Positions 11,210-23,700 of a stretch of 64,000 bases of DNA are shown piece by piece (the first letter of the stretch is position 1; each line of letters opens with the position of its first letter). The DNA comes from Hanleya hanleyi. Taxonomy: Eukaryota; Mollusca; Polyplacophora; Lepidopleurida; Hanleyidae. A program made the position numbers and the translations under genes. The stretch lies in assembly GCA_036873755.1 (NCBI GenBank), contig JAVTVY010020344.1:1-64000 (forward strand), in the 5' to 3' direction. The notes under the pieces are model-generated. The model saw only the letters and a list, made by a program, of their open reading frames with translations. It ran no database searches and had not been told where the DNA came from.

Positions 11210-13085
11210 CATGTAGGTTGTGGGAAGATCCTGATTAATTTATATGTATAGTTTAATTTAATCGTCATACAGTAACCAACCGTCGTCCATGACGTTCCGC
11301 GCCATAAGCGAAAGAACTTGCGAATGTTAAAGCGAAATAGAAGCGTTTTGTTAAAAAACAAAAGAGAGAGAAAAAAAATGTGTATTTGCACATCATTCCA
11401 TTGGTTGATATTTGTGGAACTAGGATATCAAAACTTTGGAGTTTAAGCTCAACCGTGACGAGAACCTCGTATACAGATGTCTTGTTATCGTAGAAAACAT
11501 AAGTGAGAGAAAAAACGTATGCCATATCATGATGTTCAGCTCGAATAAATTGTGGTAAAGCACCCTGACTTGAAAGGTGGTAAGAATTCATTATGACAAA
11601 AAAACAAAAAAACAAAAACGATTCGGAAGGTGTTGTGTTTTGATCAGCCCCCACCGGGCCTTGGAGGGCATTTCGCCTACACAGGCTTCAGAATATTATT
11701 AGTATGATTTATTATTGAAGTAATTTACATTTTTGTTTGAAGGACGGTAAAAAATACCGACAATAGATTTCGTATTATTGTTCCTCTCATTTACAATTGA
11801 AGGGCAGTCATATTCAACAAACAAAGATTCATATTGGGCAACGTACCATGATAAATTTTCTCTGAAAATGCAAGATTCAATATTGTCGTTGACGTAGAGG
11901 GCAAATCCGCCCCCACGTTTGTTTGTCTTGATGAGAATTTAGGGGTTTACCTAATCCAGATATTTCATGAAGTTGTTCTGTGGCAGGATTTAAATAGCTT
12001 TCAGGAATACCAATAACAGAAAACTTACACCTAAGGTCACATATAAGAACGAGGTATTTTCTGGCCCATTACAGCTTAATTCATTTAACTCATTGTTAAA
12101 GGAGTTCTTGACGAAATATTCTGTTTTACTGTAAATAAATTGAACGCCGACGTGTTCTGAGAGTGTTTAAGATTGAATACGCGTGTTATAGTTGGGAACA
12201 CTTATGTTAGAATGCGTGTGGTAAAATAATGAACACGTGTTTATAATGCGTCCTGCATTTTAATACCTTCGTCAATGGTTTGGATGGTGAAGTTCAAGAT
12301 TGAATATGGAAGTTAACAATTTGAACAGAATTACGCGTTCAATAACTGAACACCTCAAATTACAGTGTTGAGAGTTAATCATACTCTAGTGGGTAGATTC
12401 ATGAATGTTATCATCGGTTGTATAATCGGCTGTCTCGCTGGAGTTCAGTTGAACTGGAAATGTTCAGTTAAAGTTTTTGAAATCTGTGTTAGAAGTATAG
12501 CTTTTCTGTTCAGGTAAATTTTCTGATAAACCGAAGATAAACAGAAAGACAAAGCATCCATAAAATTAAGGTTAAACCAGGTCTACCAGACCGAAGTACC
12601 AGGATACGTTTTCACCTTGACCTTGAAACGTGGATCAAGATTATGTCAAGGTCAGGGGAATTGAAAGTGGGATTTAGGACGCTTTCAGGTAATTTAGGTA
12701 TTTATTGATATCTTGAATAGTAATTGGGCTTGACAGCTTGTAACCTCACTGAAACCCGCTGCAAGAGACTGAGATGTTCGTCTGGACAGTTGTCTCTCTC
12801 TCCCTAATCCAAACCCCCTAACCCTAAAACCAACCCCTAATTCGTCCACACTACCTTACCCCAAACCCTATATGTTTCCATGCTTTAGCCCAGACGAGAG
12901 CGACACAAAATCTTGGTCTCCTACGTTCAGCTGTCCCCAACATTTAAAATGGAAAGTGGACAGTAGGATGAGAGAGCTTTTTACACCAGACAACGCAAAA
13001 TCAATATCACTGTTTCAATTTTCGATAGATTCCCCGAATTTCAAGAAAATCATCCTCGAATATATTCCTAGCAGCTTTGGACAGC
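11210..13085. other. No gene recognised; weak palindromic repeats at 12080-12480
   Basis: Between 12080 and 12480 there are repeated GTTCAA/TTGAAC and GTGTT/AACAC half-sites (for example GTTCAATAACTGAAC near 12340), suggesting a decayed member of the palindrome-filled MITE class. The remainder shows only short frames without motifs. 12790-12870 has CCCTAACCC-type degenerate repeats. Confidence 0.35.
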
Positions 13086-13092
13086 ATGGAGG

Positions 13093-13205
13093 TCGTTACC
13101 GTTGTTAATTGGTTAATTTGAAAGATTGATTGAAAGTATTTTTTCTTCACTCCCTCGAGCCCCAACTCAATACAGTTACGGTAACCAATTAACAACGATA
13201 ACGAG
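13093..13205. repeat. Inverted repeat, 25-bp arms
   Basis: TCGTTACCGTTGTTAATTGG (13093 onward) pairs with its near-perfect reverse complement ending at 13205. The inter-arm region is about 60 bp. Confidence 0.7.
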
Positions 13206-13226
13206 CCAATGGGCTTTGGACCGCTG

Positions 13227-13362
13227 TGAAAGAAACGGTGGTCCCCAGTGACCAGTGTCCGTTCTCCTATGCATTATCTAGCGCGGACACTGATATCCAA
13301 GTGTCCCGGGGTTAATTCATATTAAGCGGGCACTTATATCTAGGGGACCACCGTTTCTCTCA
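13227..13362. repeat. Inverted repeat, 20-bp arms
   Basis: TGAAAGAAACGGTGGTCCCC at 13227 matches the reverse complement of 13343-13362 at 19 of 20 positions. The size and layout fit a small non-autonomous DNA transposon. Confidence 0.65.
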
Positions 13363-14100
13363 AACCGGAATAGCTGATTGCAGGTTGACGTTCCGGCGGA
13401 TGACGAGTAGCCTATCGGTGTATCTCAAATATCAAAGAATATGAAGTGTAATACAGATGAAATAATTCGATATAAGCTGGAACTTACCGAATGAGTTGAT
13501 GAGAAGGTAAGACTGCATTGCGTAAATCAAACACAGAGGGTTAAGTAACGCGGCCAGATGAATTGCTTTGCATGGCACCATATTTCCAAGCCTGTAGAAT
13601 ACTGGCAGCAAGATCGCTTTCATGAAAAATGGTCCGCTGACTCTATATATAACGTGTCGGCGTTGTCCAGAGGTGAGAATAGTGGCGGCACGGACTCAAT
13701 GATCAATGATTCCGTAATCTCTTCGCTACTTTTCAATGTACTGTACCGAAAGCTGATTTCGATTATTTTATTGACTTATTCGCCCTTCACTCTGTGTTTA
13801 TTCACTCACTCGTCTTGTTATGCCATTGTCACTTATGTCGTGTATGGCACGTCAGATAACAGCGCCTGTGTCGCGCTACGCAGAATATGTAATATTCATC
13901 ACCCAATGTAATATTTCATTTGATCACGCTAGCGAACTTTTGCTTTTCAGAATCACTCTTCAATCGGTACGGTCAGATCTGCTGGTCACACTAGATAAAA
14001 GTTATATAGGGCTAATCAGCCCGAGTTCTTAAGCATCAATGATTTCCTTAGATAATAATGGAATCAAGACGACATCTGATGAAAAAAAATATAAAAAAAT
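13363..14100. other. No feature recognised
   Basis: The frames of 63-117 codons here lack splice sites, motifs or similarity to anything else in the window. Confidence 0.35.
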
Positions 14101-14109
14101 TCCGACATC

Positions 14110-14410
14110 CTAATAGCTTCATACCACCATCCTCGCAACTTTTTCAGCCAAAGGCGAAAACTTGACCATCTTGCAAAGCAGACTGCGTTCCGCCCATTTT
14201 CAAACCAAGTGAGATGATTGGTCAATATACAGACGATGTTGCTTTGCTGATTGGCTGCAATTTACAGTTGCATTTACCATGAACACGATGCATTTCCATG
14301 TGTAAAAAAAATAAATATAAATAAATAAATATAAATAATAAAAAAACCCTAAAAAACTCAGGGAGATAGACCTGGTTTAGCGAAGATGCATACCGCAGGA
14401 CAAAAGGACA
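14110..14410. repeat. Dispersed repeat, copy 1
   Basis: Shares ordered blocks with 19440-19710: ACCATCTTGCA, GCGTTCC.CCCA, TGATTGGTCAATATACA, GCTGATTGGTTG-like, and an ending CCTGGTTT.GCGA.GATG. An A-rich AAATAAATA stretch lies at 14306-14345. Confidence 0.55.
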
Positions 14411-14510
14411 AGAGTGTTCGTGTGAGAGAGGTTCATGTAGGGAATGTCTTATTAAGGTATCTATTTTTTCTTATATTCACTATAGGCTAACGTACCAAGA
14501 CATAATTTGA

Positions 14511-14765
14511 TCAGAATTGAAGCGATGACGACGATGTTGACGAGGTCTGGCGACTAAAAAGCAACCATATGACTCCACAGGAAAGCTTTCTTAACACCTC
14601 ACATTCAGTCCACAGAATACGGTGGATTCTCGGACGTAGCCTGAGTATCTCAGCCGAACTATAATTGCAGCTGTTCATGTGGAGACTTTGAGGTATCCAT
14701 ACGGACCCTAGCACCGGCTTGAGTGGAATTAGATATGCTAGCTCGCTAGCTAGATGACTCTCATT
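14511..14765 (-). repeat. Dispersed retroelement tail, reverse orientation
   Basis: Read on the minus strand it gives TAATTCCACTCAAGCCGGTG, CTAGGGTCCGTATGG and CACATGAACAGCTGCAAT, parallel to 3505-3640. The 108-codon minus frame here is carried by the repeat. Confidence 0.6.
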
Positions 14766-14845
14766 TTCTACCTCCTTCACTCCCGAGACTCTTCTTCTGG
14801 AACTTCCGAGAAAATGTAAAATCGCACTGGAATTCACTTTTGAAC

Positions 14846-15094
14846 TTTTGCTGTGAATTCGACCGTAATTTACTGTAGTTTTACTGAAGCAAATGAGCCA
14901 GTAATATACGGTACTGTAAAATGTACAGTAAATATTGCAAAATACAGTATTTAATGTAATTTTTAATAATTCATTGAAAATTACTCCAATAACTTACCGA
15001 AAAATCGGATATTTGCTGTACACTTCACAATAAATTACTGGCAACTTTGGTGCAGTAAAATCGCATTAAATTACTGTTAAATTTACAGCAAAGG
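14846..15094. mobile_element. Small palindromic MITE with TACTGTAAA motifs
   Basis: TTTGCTGTGAATT at the left faces AATTTACAGCAAA at the right, with similarity extending about 29 bp inward. The interior is full of TACTGTA, TACAGTA and TTTACTG half-palindromes. No coding capacity. Confidence 0.6.
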
Positions 15095-15102
15095 GTACGT
15101 TT

Positions 15103-15342
15103 TCATAAACACACGATCCTCATTCGACGTTCATTAGTCAGTGTATAATAGAAAGGGCTTATTGGCAGAACAATAGAAGTACAAAAAACAACAACCAGCC
15201 ACACACTGAAAATAAAAAGAATCTTCAAGACATTGTATTTCAAAACAGAACCGATGATCTGTTTCCAATGTTGCCATCGAGACATCATGGTGTTCTTATC
15301 AATGGCTTTTCGAATCGTTTTTTGAAGTAAAACACATCTCAA
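15103..15342 (-). other. Open frame with one hydrophobic segment, unrecognised
   Basis: A 79-codon minus-strand frame has basic residues, SRWQHWKQIIGSVLKYN, then VLKILFIFSVWLVVVF and a short tail. The composition is protein-like and it could be a terminal exon. However, it lacks an ATG at its 5' end, the stop lies only about 10 bp from a MITE, and no partner exon was found. I do not recognise a family. Confidence 0.25.
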
Positions 15343-16135
15343 TCATGTTATATTATGCTCGTTCATATGATATGGACACTATAAATATCATTTGAACTTT
15401 TATGCCTGTAATTCATCAGCTTGTAATAACAATTATGATACATGCTGGATGTCTTGTCGATATAAATGAAAACTGTTGACCGCTTCTCTCTTAAGAGAAA
15501 CTAGCTTATGTGTATATATTTTATTTATTTTGTGAGTGCCTTAATTATGGCGCTAAGTGTATCTTGTGAATGAGGTATAAGACTGTGACACTGAAATTCA
15601 GGATGGCCGTTGAGTATGAAATGTAGGATCTAATCAAATTTTGTTCCATGTATCCAACATGAGCAGTGTGACTAACGTCACAGGACCTACGAAGTAGGGT
15701 AGGCATTAAGACTCCGACGCGAACTGAACTCTTGGAAATCCCCACCCCCAGTTGAAATCCTGCCTATATTAAGATGGACACTGCCCAAGTCAGAATCACC
15801 CAGAAATTTTCATCAAAAGTAGGTCAGCTCAGAACTTGTTGGTAACAGTCCCCTAATGCACCTTCATGCCAAAAATCAAGGTTCTAATGTCAACGGTTCT
15901 CCTTATTTTACCGACGAAAGGATTCGGATGGACTGACTCACTGACTCACTCACTGACTCACTCATTACCAGACAATTTGCAATCTGTAGCCTACTTTGTA
16001 GGAATAAATCCTTCTTAGATGAAATGATAAATATCCTATTTTGGTAATGATTTCCAAATACATCGGTGTGCTTTAGACTGCCATAGAGGTTAGGGAGAGG
16101 GCTTCAGTTTCCAACACCAATTGAAAATCCAGTTC
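15343..16135. other. No gene; partial repeat segment and simple repeat
   Basis: 15470-15560 is a weak match to the dispersed segment at 3700-3875. 15915-15965 is a TGACTCAC-type simple repeat. Nothing else recognised. Confidence 0.4.
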
Positions 16136-16179
16136 TCTTAAATTATAGAACACAAAGCAAACCTTATGCATTGATTTCG

Positions 16180-16300
16180 TCCCTCGGCTAAGATACTAAG
16201 GCTACGCCCGAGAATACCTTCTCGGGTCTGACTGCTTTCTTGTGGAATAATATGGTTGCTTTTTAGTCGCCAGACGTCGTCACCCGACTCACATGCAGCT
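16180..16300 (+). repeat. Dispersed retroelement tail fragment
   Basis: CTAAGATACTAAGGCTACGC...CCGAGAATACC and ATATGGTTGCTTTTTAGTCG match the minus-strand reading of 14511-14660. Confidence 0.5.
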
Positions 16301-16452
16301 GTTAATGTAGCTGTATGATTATAATGTGATAAACGAGCACTCAACCCGCCTCAATTGGAACTGCTGGTAGTGTTTCATAATTTTATTGTGAAAAGACACA
16401 CTGAACAGGAAATTAATGTGCTACATTAACAGCTACATGTGAGTCGGGTTAA
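16277..16452. repeat. Inverted repeat, about 30-bp arms
   Basis: CCCGACTCACATGCAGCTGT at 16282 pairs with the reverse complement of the block ending ACATGTGAGTCGGG near 16450. Confidence 0.6.
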
Positions 16453-16454
16453 CT

Positions 16455-17500
16455 AATTATCCGATTATTTCTCACAGTATTTGATCAAACAAACTGGCCC
16501 CTGTTGATTGTTTTTAGTGGAGTGTGGTTTAATCAGGCTGAACTTCCGGCCACCCACCATGTTTATAACAACAACAACAACGATGACCTTTGATTGCCTA
16601 TTTTATTGCCAAAGCGGCTCTTATTATGCTTGTACAAACGAGTAAAATAAGACTTGATGACTATACTTAAAATCTGACGAAACGAGGCGAAATACAATAT
16701 CCGCCTTCTCTCCTGCACATGTTCAGTTTAGCAGACAGCATAACAGAAACAGACCGGAGTGCAGTGGGCGCCAGCGCCACCTTGCGGCCGAAGCCGGCTT
16801 TAGCTATAGCGCAAAAGTCGGATTCCTATTGTTCTCTGCAAACACATGAAGATAAACGATAACCAGAACCAGATTTGGTCTACGACTTTTCACCTCAGAG
16901 TCAACTAGTTTGCACGAATGCACTACTTCACAACCCTGTTACTCGAGAATGATGAGACTCAGTGCCTTGGAATTTTTCTGAGTATACAATATAATATTGT
17001 ACTTCATGCCAATTGAACAATTTCTTGTAGTGGAAGTATTTTATTTTGGTACTCTGTATTGCACCTGATCTGGGGCCATTTACCAATCTAAAGATACAAG
17101 GTCCTTTATTATTAACACTGAAATTGTGACTATAAGTGACTGTCTATGTATGTCTGTTTTTAAGTATATGTGTATATGTATTTGTCCATTCAGGTATATT
17201 TTTGTATTTATGTGTTGTTGTGTATTATGGTAAAGAAATAATACAATATGGTAAATATGCATTAAATTACCATACTATTTGGAGAAATGAAATTATGCTT
17301 ATCCTGGTGAATATTTTGACAACTTGAAGTTGAAAATGTGTCAGATATCGTTAGTTAGAGATATTGTTCCATGTTGGAACATAGAGAAAAACTGAATTAC
17401 AATACCCAGAAATTTGCAGGCTCCGTCCGTCTGAGTTCGATATCGGGGAAGATCGATTCTTAGGGACATATAATATTAGCTGATATCTTAAAAAAAATGA
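16455..17500. other. No gene; dispersed repeat at 17225-17400
   Basis: 17225-17400 shares ATGGTAAATATGCATMAAAT, then GACAACTT.AAGTTGAAA and a further block with 41955-42080. The rest has no recognised feature. Confidence 0.4.
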
Positions 17501-17504
17501 TAGA

Positions 17505-17945
17505 GTAGATGGCTACAGAATTGCGTCATTAGTTTTCCGGTCCGTCACAAGGGGCGCTGTTCTGAGTAAAGAAATCAGTGAGGAAATGACCTGTATGGGC
17601 ATAACATCGAAGAGTGGAGCCTCCATATTTGATACTTTGACTACACTCGTAAAAAACCACAGGACCGCGTCTTTAATTTTCTGATCCGACACTTGGGGGC
17701 GCTGTTCTGAATAATAAATGAATACGGAAATGACCTTCACGGTATTCAATTTAAGAGTTGAGCCTCCATATTTGGCACATAGACTATACACGTAGAGAGC
17801 TACAAGATGACGTCATTAGCGTTCCGATGGCATGCGACACCAGGGGATGCTGTCCTCAATGAGGAATGAACAAGGAAATGGCCTGCAAAGGTATTAAATG
17901 GAAAACCTGAGCGTTCATATTGGTAAATATAATATACAAATGCCA
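17505..17945. repeat. About 145-bp tandem repeat, three diverged units
   Basis: Each unit holds GGGGCGCTGTTCTGA or a variant (17547, 17692, 17840), an ATGACCT or ATGGCCT block and GAGCCTCCATATTTG or a variant. The 92-codon minus frame is produced by the repeat. Confidence 0.75.
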
Positions 17946-19435
17946 GTAGGACTACAATATATATTACACTACATACATTACATATATTTCACACGGGGTT
18001 TGATTGTACTGAACTGTTATTGGAGTGGACTGTAATCAGCTCAAACGATTCCTTAGTTGTTTATTGCAGAGTTTTTCACAACAACTTGAACATTCGACAA
18101 TCACTCACATGTTCAGTACACCGGTTCGGTGCTTGTTCCTGTTCGTACCGTATTTGTCCTGTTAATCCTGGTTATGTTATCTAATATTCACATTCGTGAT
18201 TGTCATAAATCATGTCAGTAAGGATTATGTCACCTTAAATCCATCATAAGAGTGATTATTACGTGGTTATGTCATTATCAGATCTGAATCAGTTCTTTTT
18301 AATGAGGTTAAAGTGTTTGGCTGTAGCCTGATTCATTCGCAAGGTAAGTAACGTACGGTACTGCTTGAGTATCGATAGATTCACATTGATGCTCAAAGTG
18401 AATCCATAATCTGAGTGATTCTCTGATCTATACGAAATTGTTTATCTCTTCCACTCAGCTGTACATGAAGACGAATGGCACAAGGAAGTTAAAAACAATC
18501 GATTAATTTAGACTCTTCTGGATTTTATCCAATTCTCACCTCAGCTGAGAGCGCAAATTAATCGAACTTGGCGAGGCACCTACATTATATCACAATCGCT
18601 GATCTCTATATAGCACAAAGATAAAGCACCTTCTTGGAAGAACTGAGATAAATGGCTCCATCCGCCATATAATGAGGGGGGGGGGGGAGGTGGAGAATGG
18701 GGTAGATTACCTCCTTATATAGTCGCCAACATCATATTCGAGTATATCAGGTATATAAGCGAAAGTAGAGGGGCGGGGGGGGGGGGTGGGAGAGGCAAAG
18801 ATTCACCATTTCCGCAAAAAAATTAGAGAGATGTTTCATTTAAACACACTCGAGCGTTCATTATTTTTGTTAATTTCATATAGATATCTGCAGCTAAGAG
18901 AAACACGTCAAGTTTTATATCCATTTATTTTCCCATTTTCCCAGCCCAGTGACAATTTTAATCAGCGTAGGTCGAAGTAATTGATTGGTTGTCAGGGTGA
19001 AGTTTAGTTATGATGCGTTGATGAACTGAACGTTGTCAACATTATAGCAGTCCGGGTTTCGTGTAGAAATGGGAGCTGCGGGATGTTCTGAAATCTCGGG
19101 AACTGACCTTATGAAGAGAGCAGAATTTCATCGTCCCAAATATAGCGTCCTGAAGCGCTTATCCACCCAGTCGTTGTGGTTCACAATCTGAGAACCAGTA
19201 CGCATTTCAACACAGATGACTTTACACAGGCAACGTTAGCTTTACCAACTCATTTGCTAAACTTTTAGATCACATTTATATCTCTTTGGAAACTGTTCCG
19301 TAATTGTAAGTCACGCTAAGTAACTGAGCGGTTACTGAACTGTTACTGAAGAGATGCACTCAGTTTGAAAAGACAGTTCCTGAGCAGAAACTGAATGGTC
19401 CAGTAATGTTTGGTTACTGCACAGTTGACAGCATC
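17946..19435. other. No gene recognised; poly-G tracts
   Basis: Poly-G runs lie at about 18675-18690 and 18771-18787. 19325-19420 contains CAGTTACTGAACTG-like palindromic repeats. No coding exon recognised. Confidence 0.35.
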
Positions 19436-19439
19436 TTCA

Positions 19440-19710
19440 CAATGCCAAGATTTCTGTTTGAGCCAACTGCGAAACCTTTACCATCTTGCAGCATAGTAGA
19501 CCGCGTTCCACCCACTCTCATGTGTACGAATCTATTGTCACATGATAGCACATCATGGTCGTGTACTACAACTTATCTGATTGGTCAATATACACAGGAT
19601 GCTGATTGGTTGAAAGTTACAGTGGCATTGTTTATGAAGACGACTCACTCCCACGTGTACCTAGGATAGAGATACCCCTGGTTTTAGCGAGGATGACTTG
19701 ACAGTCGTTC
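19440..19710. repeat. Dispersed repeat, copy 2
   Basis: Relative of 14110-14410 (see the shared blocks there). Confidence 0.55.
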
Positions 19711-20211
19711 AACAATTGAACAGTAACCGAAGAGCTACGCTAAATCATGTTATGCCTGTGTATATCTAATCCACACGAATACACTTGTAACGACACAATG
19801 TCACAATGTTAAATTTCATGATATGAAAATACAAGCGCACACCATACTTAAATTCTAGAAAAATGTTAATATATGTTCATCAAATACTACAATTCCTTCG
19901 TCCGCGCTGTCCAATTAAGAGAATCTCCAGGGCTAACTTCGAAACTTGCAGCGGTGGTGCTCCTGTTATAGATCAGGATATATACTGTTGGCATAGGAAG
20001 AAGAGAAAACGTACGAACCACAGATTTACGCCGGGAATCACGCGTCAGTGCACCCGTTCGTCTAGGAATTACGAATAAGAATTTGTCTAACAAATAAATC
20101 GGGAAAGGCCCATTGCAGGTTTTAAGAAGGAATTCTGTACTTTCATTGGATTGTGGCCAAAATTGAAAGAACAACGAGAGAGTTTCTCTCATGGTGCCAT
20201 GGATCGTGTGT

Positions 20212-20711
20212 TCACGGTGATACCAGAATTGTGATAACGATAATAAAGCCAAGGATGGTAACGAAAAGGAAAATCCAAAACGACACAACGTCGATTCGGT
20301 CCACGAAATCTCGTGCTTCTATCTCCTGTTTTGTTCTTGGTCTCCTATCCCAGCACGAGAAGCTGTCGCCATCTTTCCACTGGAATCCATTTGTTTCCCT
20401 GTTGCTTCGAACATGGGCGTGTGAAGCATCGCCAGACCCGGAATGCGCAGAACCATTCATCTCCCGGTTACTTGACACACTGATACCAGAAGAATTTCCA
20501 TGCGCAGAATGAGTCGACCCATTCATCTCCCGGTTACTTAGGACGCTGATGTGAGGAGGATTTCTATCCCCGTATCTCGAGCAAAGACGGAACCAATCCA
20601 GGGAGAAAAATCGTCTTTGTCGTCCCTCCCCTGAATGAGCGTAATGCAGGACGACGGCAGACAAGAAAGTTGACGTCGTCCCCAAAGCCAGAACCAGGAT
20701 GAGATATACAG
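20212..20711 (-). CDS. Gene A last exon: TM3, cytoplasmic loop, TM4
   Basis: 500 bp from acceptor GTATTTCAG to the stop at 20212-20214. It begins VYLILVLALGTTSTFLSAVV (TM3), continues with a hydrophilic loop and ends with RDFVDRIDVVSFWIFLFV and the rest of TM4 followed by SP. The loop contains three tandem 22-residue units centred on SNREMNGS (66-bp DNA period; anchors at 20461, 20527 and, diverged, 20395). The total length after joining is in frame. Confidence 0.92.
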
Positions 20712-23700
20712 CTGAAATACATCAATACATAAGTTAATTATATTGGACGTCAGTTTTTGAATTCATCTGAAGAGCTAGATTGACCATTTGGTTAACCCTA
20801 TCTGGCGAATTTTGGTTTGTTCGACGTCATTTTTCCCATATGTAGTTCTTTGACAGATTTTTAGTCCGTTTTTTTCCGAATTTTTCATTGATGCTATTTT
20901 CTTCGGGTAATAAGTTAGTGAATAGTTATATGGTGTTAGTTTCAGCTCCCACATTTCAGGGCCAGAATCCGCCCCACCACTTCCCAAGGTCAGATAGGGC
21001 TAAAATATCTAATAGCAGCGAGACATGCAGACTCGGATTATAGTGGATTGTAAGCGTACCTGAAATATCACGAATCGTTAGAATATTGGTATGTGCTTTT
21101 AGAATAGGTTAACCAGAGGCCCACTTCCCTTATATGCGTTGTAATTTGATATATGTTGTCATTGTGGGAAGTTGATGCTGGGTCGACATCGGGCCCTACA
21201 GACTAGTCTTTTGTGATAAATGCCGTCATTTTCATCTGACGACGATACAGCTCACTAATCCCCAGTGTACGAGTTGTCACAGCGACACAGCTCACCAGTT
21301 ACCAATATACGAGTTGTCAGAGCATTTCCATCATAGCTCTCTAGATTTGTATCTAATACCGCTTATGCCGGTGCTAGGGGCCGTGTGGTCATGTCATCCA
21401 AGTTGCCACATGAACAGGTACAATAAAAGCCTACCTGAGATACAACAGATATCACGAACCGTTAGAATCTTGGTATGTGCTTTAGAATATGTTAACCAGA
21501 AGACTATACTGTGAAGTCATGTGGCTCTGTCAGTATGTCGGCACCACTTCCCACTTCCCTTATATGCGTTGTAATTTCATAATTGGTCACTTGGGCCAAT
21601 AATATTTCTGATTTTTGGACAGCGAAGTAAAATGTGGATATCTCAACCGGTGTGGAGGTTAAGACTGCCCGGTGGCTACGAGTGTTCGGTTCCTATCTTT
21701 TAACCCAGGTAGGACATTTTTTATTAACAGTGAATACAAGTGTCCGTTCTTAGTTGCAATAGAAAATGATGTGGGAAGGGACACTAATCCCCAGGACACT
21801 CTTAGCCATCAGACCGCTTGAATGTGTGTATTACCTAAGACTGATATGCTTGTTGACGTGTCTGGCATATCCTCGTTGACGATGGTCAAAAAGACGGAGT
21901 AGGCCAACAGTACGGTGATGGACAGGGACATCTTTTCTCCAGCTTCCGGCGGAAGTACAAACACAAGACCGTTGAGGATAGACAGAAGCAGTATGGGTAA
22001 AATTGTATTGATCACATGATATGCAGATCTGCGCTTCAGGACTATCTGGCACCGGAAGTAGTTGTAAACGTCCTCGAACATTACGACCTCACTGGTGGCC
22101 CTGGTGCTACCGATCACCCATTCTCCATTTTCGTTGAACCGTTTAGTCTCGATGTAAGACATTGTTGAGTTAAGCTGTACCTGGCTAGCCGGATTCATCC
22201 AGAGGATGAAGCGTATTTCACAAGATTGCGCATCAAACGGGTAATGGGATATTTCAATTGAACATTGCGTCTCAAACACTCCACCTGGGTACCAGGCTGT
22301 TGTACCGTCATGATGGAGGCGAACCAGGAAATCGTCTGAGCCTATGAAGTTGTAGCCATTTGCCCTGTAAGAAACAAAAAAGTTGAATTCTAAACTCGGT
22401 TGACATCTGCTGACCAATTGGCAAATCCTCGGGTCGATGAATCAACAGTTCTGAATGGAAGAGGTTTCACTTAATTTAGAATTATAATATTAGAGAAATA
22501 CTTAAATAATATTAACTTTTATTAATAATATTAAAACTTAACCTTACCTGGCCTGAAGGGGGGGGAGGCGAAATGGCCCCCCTACCAAACTTTCTGCGCT
22601 ATCTCCGGAACGACAAAAAATGGAGAGCTGAAACTCCTTGACTTTATAGCTTATCATATTGGGGCATTTTGAGCCTATTTGGATAACACCCCGAGCAATA
22701 GGATCATGGGTAAATTCAAAATGGCGCCCACGTTGGGTACCAGAAAAGTGATGTTTTTGTCATATTTCTTCAAAATTTCTGCTTTTCCGCGATGAAAAGT
22801 GGGCAAAAAGTATTTTATTTCACATCACATTAATATTTACTAATTTATCATGCAGTTTTTGCGGAGAAATTGCATAAATAAAAAATTCGGAAAATCCGAC
22901 CGGAAATCGACCAAAAAATGCCGTTTTGAAAAATTACGTCACTGTGACGTCATCAAAGCGGCCATCTTGGATTTTTTTACCAAGGGTATAGTGTGGTAAG
23001 TTTCAACCCCCTAGCTCAAGGGGTAAGAAAAATAATTAGGGAGGGCCATTTCGGCCCCCCCCTCCCAAGGCCTGGACAGGTCCCAAAAGCCCAGGCCAGA
23101 TAGCGTTAATCATTATCGATGGTGAGTTGTGGACCCCAAATAAGACTGGGCTTCACCAGGCCTCCACACTTACCCATTATCGATGGTGAGTTCCTTACCC
23201 CAAATAAGACTGGGCTTCATCAGGCCTCCACACTTACCCATTATCGATGGTGAGATCTGGACACCAAATTAAGCTGGGTTTCATTACTATGTTGTCCAGG
23301 CCTCCATACTCCTCTTTGTTCCATCTAAGCACCTCGTTCATCCATGTCTGGGAATAAACAAAGGAACAAGTGCAGAATGGCTATATATATTTCTTTCTGT
23401 GTATTATGCCATTACGAGAAATACAAAAGTTTTTCAGTGTTCGGGAGAAGACCGCGAGATTTCAAGAGCTGATGTCCACTCAGCGTCCTATTGAATTGTG
23501 AACTGTGAACTGTTCTCTAACTTCACGGACGTAATAGATAATAGAATTCAAAATCAAAGAGCTTGCATATATATGAACGATATCCAGGCGAAACAAATCG
23601 ACGGTTACAGAATACGAAACAGAATAAAGGGTTTCGTTGAAGTTTGCATGAAAACCAGAGCCAGAATCAATTCGATTCCAATTCGAAATTTGAAGCGACA

